DNA from: Tetraselmis striata
Taxonomy: Eukaryota; Chlorophyta; Chlorodendrophyceae; Chlorodendrales; Chlorodendraceae
NCBI GenBank assembly: GCA_006384855.1
Contig: VCJN01003285.1
Location: 62,001 to 126,000, forward strand
Direction of reading: 5' to 3'
Length of the DNA: 64,000 nt
Of the stretch, positions 54,151 through 64,000 are shown piece after piece (position 1 is the stretch's first letter; every line of letters starts with the position of its first letter). A program made the translations under genes and the position numbers. The notes beneath the pieces were generated by a model that was not told the DNA's origin, made no database searches, and saw only the letters and a list, made by a program, of their open reading frames with translations.

Positions 54151-55676
54151 TCACTGCACGTCGAAGCGGGCGAGCAGCTCCGGCGGCAGGAGGTCTCGCA
54201 TGACCTGGTTGCAGTACTCAATCGTCTCAGGGGTCAGCTCGCTGTAAAAGCCCTGTGCCTGGCCGCTGCGCACTTTGCGGTTGTCGCCCTTGGCCCTGTT
54301 GCGCCCAGGCAGCAGCCGCTGGTACTCCATCTTGCGCATGTTTTCGAAGTCGGTCTCGTCCACCACGCGCTTGACGAGCTCCTCCGACGCCTGCGCGCAT
54401 CGATACGGGCCAACGGTCAGCGCGCCGAGCGCAGGCGCAGTGTCGCGTGCAAACGTGCCGCCACGCGCAGCTCACCTTGAGGCCCATGTAGTCCAGCACG
54501 CGGCTGTACTCGCGCACGGGGTCCTCCTTCACATCGCGATACACGAGAATCATCGTCGGGTACAGCGGAGAGACATACCGCGTCTGGTACCAGTACCTGC
54601 CACGGTGGCGAGAGCAGGCACATGAGCAAACAAGCCAATTAATGCCGTCATCATCCATCCACGGGACCATGGCGAATCCGCGGGCGGAGCGACCCGGCCG
54701 CCGCACCAGAAGCCAAGCCACGTGACGTAGTGCTTGATGTATTTCCGGGTATCCTCCTGCAGCTTCTCATTGTCCGCGCCTTCGTGGTGGTAGTGCATCA
54801 GGCTGACCGTCGCGTCACGCGGGTCGCGCACCACGAGGATGTACTTCTTCAGCTGATCCGCCTCGTCCTCGATCGCCCACTCGGGGCCCCCAAAGTCTTC
54901 CATGGCATCATGGGCTCGCTGGTCCATGAAGACCTCATAGTCCGGCAGCCTGCGACGCAGGAGGCCAAGGGGCGGGTAAGGAAGCCGCACGAATAGCCGT
55001 GTGCGGATGGGCTCAAAGGACTTGCCGAGTAATGCAATATCCTTATCTGATACCAACACAATATTAATACACTATTTGATATTGTGTTGATATCAAACAT
55101 TCTATTGTTTATGTTGATATCAAATATATCATTTGATATCAGCATATATATCAAAGAGAATATCAAATGTACTATTTGATAATAAGCTGATATCAAATAT
55201 AATATTGAATCAACTCCTTAGGAAAGAGCGAAAAACTAAGATCAATGCGAATTTTCCAACTGTATCCCGGCTACATGGAGTATCACATCAATCAAACAAG
55301 TGACATGGGGTACATGATGAGCATCAGACAGGCAGTGCGACACCCATCGGCGTCTCTTTCCAGGCAGGAATAGCCGCCTAGCGCATTCGGTGATGGTCAC
55401 TGTCAGCACACATCCAGATAGGGCACTCACGCATGCCAGCTGGGCAGGCAGGCCTCGTAGTCCGTGTATTTCCGGTTCTGCAGGCATTCCTCCCAGGGCG
55501 CCAGCACCCCACGGTCGAAGTCATAGAAGGCGCCCACCTGCAAATGCACAGAGGCAGAAGTGGCAAGGGAGTTGGGGGGGGGGGGGGGGGGGGGGGGTTT
55601 AGCCAAACAAAGAGCGACCCCTGCCGCACAGCCAAACACGTGATGCGCCACCGCTGACACTGGGGCACCTCTGCGC

Positions 55677-55714
<38 letters not shown>

Positions 55715-58191
55715 GGGGGGGGGGGGGGGGGGCGCACCCGGGCATTATCCGGCGCATCAGGCGCCACGCTCATGGGGAAGTCGTGCTTCGTTTCGCACTT
55801 CCATTGCAGGGCAGTGCCGACGTTCTCGCCCTGGTTCTTCACAAACACCGCCACGGCGCCACGTGACGTCGTCTGCGCGTGGCAGTGGTAAACCGTGCTG
55901 TTGCTGCAGATCTCCTCCATCAGGCGGCCCACAAACACCTGAATAAAAGCAAACCGCATGTAAGGTGTTCCTTACCGTTCGTGCAGAAACGTCAAACCCT
56001 TGTGAGGAATCTTTTCGTACAAACGGTAAGTACACCCCCCATCACATCGGGCGGTTGCGCGGTCGTGCAGGCGCACCTCTGTCCAGGTCGTCCCCATCTT
56101 GGGCAGCCCCTTCATCAGCACGGTAGTGGAGCGTGGGTAGGGGCGCGGCATGTGGATGCGCTTCAAGAGGCATTCCTCCTTCAACGGCACCGCTTGATGC
56201 TGCAGCCACAGCAGGAAGGGTGCATGGGGCTGAGCTCACAGGCGCGGCGCCTCAAACAGGCGCGGAGATAGATGTCTGCGGCGGTCGAGCACCAAGGCAT
56301 GGCATGGCATGGCGGCTCACCCATTGGTCGGACAGGTAGAACTCCAAGAGGTCGTCATCGCAATGCTCGGTGAGGCCGTCCTCGACTGAAGGCAGCGCCC
56401 AAAGCCGCAACAAGGCGAACGGGCAGAGGGGGGGACGGGGGCTAGGTCAGCAGCACCCGGTTGGAAACGATGTGGATGTAGGCAGCCATATCCTGAGCAC
56501 TCGGAGGAGCATATAACGAGCCACGCAACGCCATGTGATGCTGGCGGGGCGGCCCCACCAGTGTAGATGTGGGCGGAGTGAATGGGCAGCGTGTGCACAT
56601 GGCGGAACCCCTTGAGCGAGCGGCTCAGGATGTCCATGCCGCGGAGCACTCTCCTGCAGTTCCGGCCAGGGCATACCAGTGCCGTTTTAGTCTGCAGGCC
56701 CACATACTAGAAGGTTGTTTGGAAGCGTCACGTCGATGACCGTGGTGCATTCTGATATTCCTACTCGCGTGGGTGTGTGGTTGGGAGGAAGGGTTACCAC
56801 TAGAGTGGTAACTAGTAAACACACATTGGGTTCGCGCATAATCATTGTTTTTGACACCCCCCCCCTCCCCCCCCCCAACACACACACACGCTCGGCCCCC
56901 GCCTCCCCTTTAGGGGGTGAAGAGGAACAAACTACAAAACAGTCGAACCGCATCAGAGTATGCCACGAAATTCCGGACACAGTGTGGCGAAACATTTCGA
57001 TACTTGGGGCACTGCCGACACAAATAAAGGCAGTACGTGTAGCATGCTCGAACCGAGGGAATGTGTGCAGAGGGAACGGCGCCTGCTGTACCGGTACGGG
57101 CGCCGCGGCGCACAGCAACAGTGGCCGGGATCGGGGGTTGGAGCACGCACCCGAAGACGCTGAACCTGCCGTCCAGTGCCGGCGCGTCCGCCAGCACGAA
57201 GGTGAACGCCGACATGGCGCTGTCGGGGTCGGTGCCGCGAACCATGGTCACGTACCCCGCCTTGTGGGAATAGCTGGTGAGCTCAAGCGGCACCGTCTTC
57301 TCTGCAGCCATCTGTGAAAGGCACCGCACGCGGCGATCAGGCAGTGCCGCCCTATATCTGAGCTCCCCCCCCCCCCCCCCCCGACGATGCGGTCTTGAAC
57401 AGCAACCACTGGCTATGCTGAGGACGCATTAGCCGTATGGGAACCCAAAACACACTCTCCCCATGTCTCTGGCATCATACCCAGAGCAACGTGCGGCGCA
57501 GGGGATAGATGGATGCGCGGCAGTTAGGTGTTTGGTGGAGGATTGGGCCAATTGCCCACGGCCGCCTAGGGCAAACTCACCCTCTGCACTGCGGACAGCG
57601 GCACCTCGCGCGAATCCAGTACCGGGTTGACCTTGGCGCCAAGGTTGTGGCTGATCCAGGTGATGGGCACGGTGTTGTAGGCGCCCAGCTCCACCAGCTC
57701 CAGCACGTGCGCCACTGTCTGCGGCGCCTCCTATCGGTGTGAACCCAGTGGCGGTTCAGCCATTGATGCGCAGACAGGGACGATCGCGACTACGAGGGGC
57801 GAAAATAAGAGGATGACTCCCCTTCCCTTCCGCATAGGGATGAATACTGGTAATCAAGGATGGGCATATCGAATATCACTTTACCGAAGCAAGATTGTTA
57901 TGCACTTTAGGCTGTGTGTGTGTATAGTGGGTGTAGGTATGTCTGACGCTGGAGGGGGAGGGGATTGACGGGCCGCATGCTGGCCGGCGCGGCAGCCGCG
58001 ATCCGTACCCGCTCGAAGAGCCCGATGTGTATGTCGCCATACTGGGTCTGAAACACTATCACGTTGCGACTCATCCCCGTCCGCAGGGTGACGGACGCCT
58101 GTGCGCCGACTGCGCCCGCTGCCAGGAGCAGCAGCACCAGCGTCAGCGCAGCGGTCACGCCCGCGTCGGCGTGGGAGGCTTGGCGAGCCAT
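54151..58191 (-). CDS. Cyclophilin-like / PAPS sulfotransferase fusion, 562 aa
   Basis: Eleven exons: 58009-58191, 57581-57730, 57151-57311, 56559-56653, 56321-56385, 56077-56199, 55738-55938, 55431-55537, 54707-54949, 54476-54596, 54151-54390; phases close to 563 codons. Residues 1-31 are a signal peptide or signal anchor (VTAALTLVLLLLAAGAVGA). Residues about 40-195 are cyclophilin-like: VIVFQTQYGDIHIGLFE, APQTVAHVLELVELGAYN, GYVTMVRGTDPDSAMSAF, DAPALDGRFSVFGRVLRGM. The usual catalytic Arg and FMxQGG segments are not recognisable, so isomerase activity is doubtful. From about 240 on it is a sulfotransferase: P-loop LMKGLPKMGTTW (Lys252), VRDPRDATVSL with Arg403 and Ser411 for the PAPS 3'-phosphate, and a C-terminal RSGQAQGF replacing the RKGxxGxW loop. 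With the leader this suggests a secretory-pathway enzyme. The acceptor substrate is unknown. The start at 58191 is chosen for the leader; an in-frame ATG lies at 58398. Confidence 0.85.
55030..55210. repeat. AT-rich cluster of TTTGATATCAAA-type palindromic half-sites in an intron
   Basis: GATATCAAA and TTTGATAT(C) recur about eight times within 180 bp, in both orientations, inside the intron 54950-55430 of the fusion gene. It could fold into several hairpins and contrasts sharply with the GC-rich exons, as a small AT-rich insertion would. Confidence 0.8.
55682..55712. repeat. (GGCTCA)n hexanucleotide microsatellite
   Basis: About five GGCTCA units beside a poly-G run, within the intron 55538-55737 of the fusion gene. 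Confidence 0.9.
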
Positions 58192-59017
58192 CTGCTGGTG
58201 CTGGCACGCGTCGCGTGGTGGGGCTGGAGGCCACCGGGTTGTGGGTGTCGGCCGCGTTGACCGGCAGCGGCGGGGAGACGCCCTTGGGCAAGCGGGTGGC
58301 TGGCGGCCGGCGCTCACGGCCGGTTGCACGCCCGGATGGAATTGACGAGCGAGGCGACCACGATGGGATCTCTTGTATGGAGCGTGTGCCGCCGGCACGC
58401 TGCGAGGGGGGGTGTTGTCTCAGATTGGTGGGGTGCGACCCAACCGCACGAGCAATCTGGAAATTGCGCGGCATCGGACATGAGCAGCAGCCGGCGGAGC
58501 GCAGTGCTCGATGACGCTGTGCCAGTACGGTACGGTAGGTGCGCAGCAGCCGGCGGCCGATCGAGCGCGCGGCGGTCGTCAGCCTGATAGCGACTTAGCG
58601 ACTGTAGATATACGGGTACGTAAAATAGAGTTGTGATATATCGATGATGCCCCGATGTTCTTCCGGTACAGAAAAATGCGGATGAATTTTGCCCTACTGC
58701 CCAAAGTTCTGGCCCGTAGCCTAACCCATATATAATTGACCTGGTGAATATCTACAAGGCCTGGGAGATTTTATCCGTTGTCTTTGGTGCCCCCCCCCTT
58801 TTTGGGGGCCCCCCTTTGGAAATACTTCCTTCCTTTGCAGTGCTGCTAAAGTACTGCCATGAAACGAATAACAAGGAAACATCATGTTTGTGCCTTGTAA
58901 GCATGCAGGAACAGCCAGGGCAACTAAAAACATGTTATAGATGAACTTCTATGGGTATTTGGGCACCCCCACCTTCAGGTGAAAAAAGGGGGGACTGTGA
59001 CAGTACTTTGTGCAGTA
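58192..59017. other. 5' region of the fusion gene and spacer
   Basis: The first 300 bp upstream of the start are GC-rich with an open frame continuing to 58398. Further up the DNA is AT-rich, with an odd CCCCCCCC-TTTTT-GGGGG-CCCCCC block at 58791-58816. No other gene is supported. Confidence 0.45.
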
Positions 59018-60219
59018 CTATAGACAAGGTTGGGGCAGCAAATAGGCCGTTAATATAGATGCAGGAGGATGCATAAAAGACCACGGCACATAGAGGAATA
59101 TGGCACATAGATGAATGTAATAAATGACAATGTTGTTTACATTGTCAACCCCATATATACCCGCCCGACTGTATGAGACAACATAGACGGGGGTGTCCAG
59201 CAACCGGTGGCTAAGCGAGCGCATGTCGGTTAAGAAATCGCGGTTGGTGGCCAGCGCTTTTAGCGCCTCGATGGTCTCCACATGTGACGCCGTGTCGGCC
59301 GACCGTACCGGCTCCTCCATCAGTTTTGACTTAAGGCCATAGTCGCGCTGCTTGCCGAGCCGCTCCGTCCTCAGCATACCGAAATAGCGAGAGCTCCAGG
59401 GCTTTTAGCAACGCGATGATGCTCGGTCAGTTGCCCTTATGGACCCAATTACCGTTGCGGACAGCGCGGTACTGAGGTACTCCAACGAGCTTCGGAACGT
59501 TTGGCCGATCTGCCTTATGTCCGAGTTTCTTCTTCCCAAAGAACTGATGCGCGAAACGTTTGTCCGGCGGGGCTGGCCTTTTGCAGAGCTGCTCCCATAC
59601 CCCATATACAATGCCAGTTTTGGAACGAGAGCTGGGAGGGAACAAGGCGCGATGGAGGGCGAAGACGAAGTCGAAGCCGACCGATTTAGCCATGTCCGCC
59701 GACCAACCGACGCCCTCTAACTCTCGCCAGTCTATCAGGGAGTTGTATTGCTGTTTTTTGGCAGACAGCGGGGCGCCGCTAGCTAGGCACTTTGTGAGTA
59801 GGGAGGCTGTGATGACTCTCAGGGCTCGGCGCGGCGCTGGCCATCATCAACGTCGGGAACGGGTTGTGCGGTGCTTGCCGAGACCCAGCGGGGCGCTGGC
59901 AATCGACCTTAATTGTAACCGTTCTCGTCTCAAGGAACGCCAGGGTGTCTGTGACTGCCTCTAGCAGGAGGAACGCTGTGCAGTCTCGCGAAAGCCCACG
60001 GTCGTGCCGGGTGCCGGCCAGGCACACCATCTTGATATCGGTGTAAGCAGGCAAAGGGTGGTAGTCGGGGGCGTGGGCCTCGATTGCCTCATTCAGCTGG
60101 TCCGTAGAGTTCTTGTCGCCCCACTCTTGAGCGCCTAGCTTTATCCATACGTTCCGCACTGCGGTCCTGCCGTCAACGGAAATGCTGACGCACGCCGCCA
60201 GTGACGCCAGGAGGTACAT
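59018..60219 (-). mobile_element. Degenerate element-like coding relic
   Basis: Three minus-strand pieces (59779-60219, 59427-59693, 59018-59377) carry protein-like sequence that appears to run on with frame breaks, e.g. TAFLLLEAVTDTLAFLETRTV, FDFVFALHRALFPPSSRSKTG and HVETIEALKALATNRDFL. No diagnostic motif lets me name the family. Decay, and position among repeats, suggest an element ORF. Confidence 0.35.
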
Positions 60220-60860
60220 ATATAGTGGTGCTGCCTGGTGTGGGCGGCGGGTGCTGGTGGTGGTGGGATATAGGGGGGAGGGATATCGGATATATGGAAG
60301 GCAATGAATGCATGGGCATATGAGATGATGGTGGCTATCCTACGTAGCTCCCCGGCTAGGCCCGGCGCAAGGCTCGCAGGCGATAAGGCAGCCCGGAGGG
60401 TATCGGTAAAATTAACCTGTCTGAAACCCGAAACAGATTGTACGGGTCGCACTAGGACAGTTGACTAGTTCTTGAAACCCCATAAACATAGCTTAGAGGA
60501 TGCATTGCGGCGGTTTGTCTCCCCATCAGCCGCTACTGTACTGTGCCGGTGTCGAGTGCGCCGGCGCTGTCGCCTACGACATCGGGGGCATCGACGAGTA
60601 CTGTTCAAAGTACTATTAGACTATAAGTTTTTTTTCCGGAAACGGAAGATTTCCCCCCCCCCCTTTTTCCGAGCAAAATCGCCACCAAAGACAACGTATA
60701 AAATCTTCCAGGCCCAAGCCAGTGAGTGATTCATAATCCTTACCGTTTACTATTTTTTTTGCGTCATCTCCAGCGCGCAAACCCTGCGCAGAATTATTGA
60801 GCGCTAGCTTTGACCTGTAGTCGATAGTGCGCTACGCACTTCAGTACGAGGACATAGGCC

Positions 60861-61325
60861 ATGACAACTAGATGTGTTGTTTTAGGTGCCAATTTCTCCC
60901 TCGGACAGGGCGGGAGGGGGGGGGGGGGGGGGGGGGAGATTGGGTCACCAGAAACATCCGCAAAACAAGATGCTGAATCCCAAACAATATTTAGTAGTTT
61001 CCTAGAGAATCCGCATCGACGCATACGGCTACGCCTGGCCTCACACATCATCAACCGCGCTCATAACATCCACCCCCACCATGCCCGCGAAACCGATTGG
61101 CGGCATTCTGCCACAATGCGTAAGCGTCAACATCGACAATGCCCAACAGTTCAAGCCGTCATGGAGGACGAAGGCGGCGGAGTTATTCGGCCCGACGGCG
61201 ACATGCGCTCAGAGGTTATGTTGACGACATGCGTGCGTGGTCTTGCCCCCACGTCCCTGCCGCTTAACGATGCCGTTGTTGCCGCCATGAGTGTCCCAAA
61301 GAACACCGTCGACACCGCGCAATAA
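60861..61325 (+). other. Weak 154-codon ORF, possibly part of a decayed element
   Basis: Open from ATG at 60861 to stop at 61323. A poly-G run encodes glycines near its start. The later part (VMLTTCVRGLAPTSLPLND...) looks protein-like, but neighbouring frames hold equally plausible fragments. Unidentified. Confidence 0.2.
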
Positions 61326-62716
61326 GAGTACAATGGGTTTATTGCCGACACCTTCTCGACGAGATGTGCTTCGTGTCTATCTGCACATAGTGTGCATATG
61401 CAGGGGGGGGCTAAGCCGCTCGTACGAGCGCGCGACAATATCGGAGCAGAACGGCAGGCGCAGCAAAGCATGACATCCGTGTGAGGGGAGAGTAGAGCAG
61501 CAGCTCGGCAACAACCAACATGCGATCAGAGCATGCGCGGCGCACCTGAGCACCTGCCGCGAGGCGCATCACAACGAAGCGTAGCGTGCAAGAGATTATG
61601 CGACCGTGACATCATTCGTAGCTTTATTTTATCCATCATTACACATCCATAGTATGGTATGCTTCGGCCGTGAAGGCAAGGACTTAACACTTCCACACTG
61701 CAATATCATGTGGTTTTCTTCATAATTGTCCTTTTTCGCGCATGTACTGCCAATGGCAATAGCTTGCTAGCCAACAATGTGCGCTAGCTAGACATCATGC
61801 AGTGCTCTTGTGTTTTGACTGTACTTTGTAGTATCTGTGGATGCATCAGGAGAGAAAAACAAGGTGCTCAAAAAAGGGAGCACCTAAAACAACAAATCAT
61901 AGCCTTAATTTCTCCTGTCCTAGAACCACTACTTTATGTGTAGACATCTCGATCCTTACTATATCATAATATGTACCTGCAGTAGCGACTACATCTAGAT
62001 CGCCCCACAAGCCCCCCCCCCCCCCCCCCCCCCGTCCCCCCCCGCGCGCGCGCGCATTCGCTATATGTGACTACTATCCTCACCGCGCGACTCACAGAAT
62101 AACATAGCGACCATTACGGCAAAATACCGCGACAAAGTAACTGCCGGTATCCGACAAGGATGCGAGGTTGAACCGGTCATTTCACTACGGTTTGAAACGT
62201 GCAAGCAATCGTTATTGAAGGGGTTTGAAAACCAAACACGAGACTATTAGGATATGTGCTAATTCGGAGCTTCATTTCCACCGGTCTCGGTTCTTGAATT
62301 TTGCCCTAAAGAAGGTGGGAAACACCTCGGGTTAATTTGCTGAATAGGGTGTTTTCTGCTCTAATTCCGAACCGACATGACCGATCATCGACGGAATTGT
62401 TTCTCAAAGTGGGCCGCATAGGGCTGTGGGGTCAGCTTCACCCCTACCCTGCTAATGGTTGCTTGCGCGTTTGCATTGTTAATGTGCATAAGGTTTCAGG
62501 GTTGGAGGAAGTACCGCATCTATACCCCAAAAACCGGCGGCGAGCAGATTTTTTTATTGTTTTCTGACGATGACAATAAAAAAATTGTTGAAATCGCCGA
62601 GTTTTGCCAGTTTGACTGAAATCGGACATGCAACGGCCAAGTTATGGGCGGAAAACTCGAAGTCATTGTTGGACCAGCAACCTCTTTGTGGCAATTACGA
62701 TGGGTGCGATAAATAT

Positions 62717-62875
62717 TGCTAAGGGTTAGTACGAGCATGATTTGTACCAATGCTAGTACGATGCATGTGTACGAGACTAATGCGGGTACACAATATATAT
62801 ACAATGATATATATATGCTACCCCCCGTGTGGTAAGCGTTATGCTTTTGAGACGAATATATCGCCTCGATTGTTA
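62717..62875. repeat. Direct repeat, copy 1
   Basis: It contains GGGTTAGTAC and, at its end, GTAAGCGTTATGCTTTTGAG then ATCGCCTCGATT. Both blocks recur in the same order in 63240-63500. Confidence 0.7.
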
Positions 62876-63239
62876 CACTGGTCTCGGAGCACGAGTTCGC
62901 GACCCAGCAAGACATAGAAATAGTTTTTACATCAGGGCTTCAGCATATGCGCACTACAAACAGAACTAACAAAAACTATGAAAGGTTGCCAGCAAAAGAG
63001 AGACATAAGCATGAAACCAAGGTCGAGTAGGAGGCCAGGGAGCCAAGAACCAAGGGAGAGCCAAGGGAACCACGAAGTCGCCAAGCTACCAGGAATCAAA
63101 GGGACCACCGCCCCGGGGTGGGACATCAGCCGCGGCGAGCAGGAGGTTGCCGTTTCGATCCCCATTGAAGTCTCGGGGGAGGGAGGGGGTACGTAGGTCG
63201 ACTACAATTACGAGTGTGATATACCACCCGCATACGTAC

Positions 63240-63500
63240 GGGTTAGTACTATTAAGATGTGTTCGGGTACTTTCTTTGCTACGATATGTACATGAGACTA
63301 TGGTCGTATCCCTTGTTTGGTTAAACGCGCCCGTCCGTGAAGCCATGGGGGTTGCTAGAGGGCATCACCCGATCCCAATTGGGTGCTTGGCTGCAGCCCT
63401 AGGTACCTGAGATTCCTGAGACTACGAGTATATGTGCGATACAATGATGCCGTGTGGGAAGCGTTGTGCTTTTGAGACGCATATAATGTCGCCTCGATTT
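63240..63500. repeat. Direct repeat, copy 2 (with internal insertion)
   Basis: It shares GGGTTAGTAC, a GTACATGAGACTATG segment and GAAGCGTTGTGCTTTTGAG...GTCGCCTCGATT with 62717-62875. An extra stretch of about 100 bp in the middle includes GGGCATCACCCGATCCCAAT. Confidence 0.7.
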
Positions 63501-64000
63501 TTTCATCCCAGCAGCCTCGTAGCAGTAATCCTTAGCACGTTCAGTACCACAGCGCATGGATCTGACAAATCACACAGCTGCTTTTCAGCTACGGTCCGTG
63601 ACATATTCGTGAAGAATTTGGAAATTGTTTTTTAAGGAATGTTGAAGCAACATGTACATTTGGATTTAATTTCTGAAATTGTCTTTTACACCCGGAGATC
63701 GCCTTTCAATTTCCTTTCTTGTCGAAACCGTGATATCTCTGGGGGTATTTCGCAATGGTCGATGTTGTAACCATAGAAAGCATGCATATCCCCCTTATAT
63801 TCTGTGCTATGTGACCGAGAAAGCGACCCGCGGATGCTGAGATGACGAGCGACGCGACCTTACTTTAGTCACCCAAAAACAAATTAAATAGAACCGCCGC
63901 CAGCAGGTAGCTGAGCGATTAAATTGTAATGAGTGGTGTGATACTGCGGTTAATTGATTGTTAATTTCTGCGCTAAACTACGCTTCGGGCCACCCAAGTA

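Larger units (their letters stand above)
61326..64000. other. AT-rich terminal region with repeats, no supported gene
   Basis: It contains a C run and (CG)n at about 62011-62054, and the duplicated segment described separately. Open frames are short and motif-free. Confidence 0.5.

Overview
This window is eukaryotic nuclear DNA. Genes are GC-rich and split by many short GT-AG introns, often with GTGCGC, GTGCGT or GTGAGT donors. Introns carry poly-C or poly-G runs of about 15-30 bases, and spacers are AT-richer and littered with retroelement relics. Degenerate TTTAGGG/CCCTAAA telomere-type repeats, a multi-Tudor protein resembling the PDS5 Tudor domain of plants, and the intron style suggest a green alga. 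No rRNA or organelle marker confirms this. I assembled gene models by hand from exon phase; the main uninterrupted models close in frame.

Layout. 65-2154 (+): 3' part of a Tudor-domain gene. 2.2-12.8 kb: mostly non-coding, with an unidentified ORF relic (3.5-4.0) and a degenerate mobile-element-like coding block (7.5-10.2, -). 12799-15753 (+): secreted repeat protein with four 288-bp units. 16310-23153 (-): large nuclear protein with five Tudor domains and five AT-hooks. 25302-27140 (-): intronless EF-hand protein. 28.2-32.2 (-): retroelement relic with RNase H. 32.3-35.3 (+): tyrosine-recombinase element with split direct repeats. 36.9-38.7 (-): reverse-transcriptase relic. 39119-41947 (+): L-threonine aldolase. 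42.5-43.0 (-): LINE tail relic. 43583-47683 (+): 741-aa protein with two HEPN-type motifs and a C-terminal RING. 49028-52608 (-): RuvB-like 1 AAA+ ATPase. 54151-58191 (-): one gene joining a signal-anchored cyclophilin-like domain to a PAPS sulfotransferase. 59.0-64.0 kb: further element-like remnants and repeats.

The genes do not form an operon or pathway. Threonine aldolase and RuvBL1 are housekeeping genes. The cyclophilin-sulfotransferase fusion, the HEPN-RING protein and the modular Tudor/AT-hook protein are the most novel-looking. Four frame breaks in otherwise well-preserved genes all look like one extra base, which suggests assembly indels rather than gene death.
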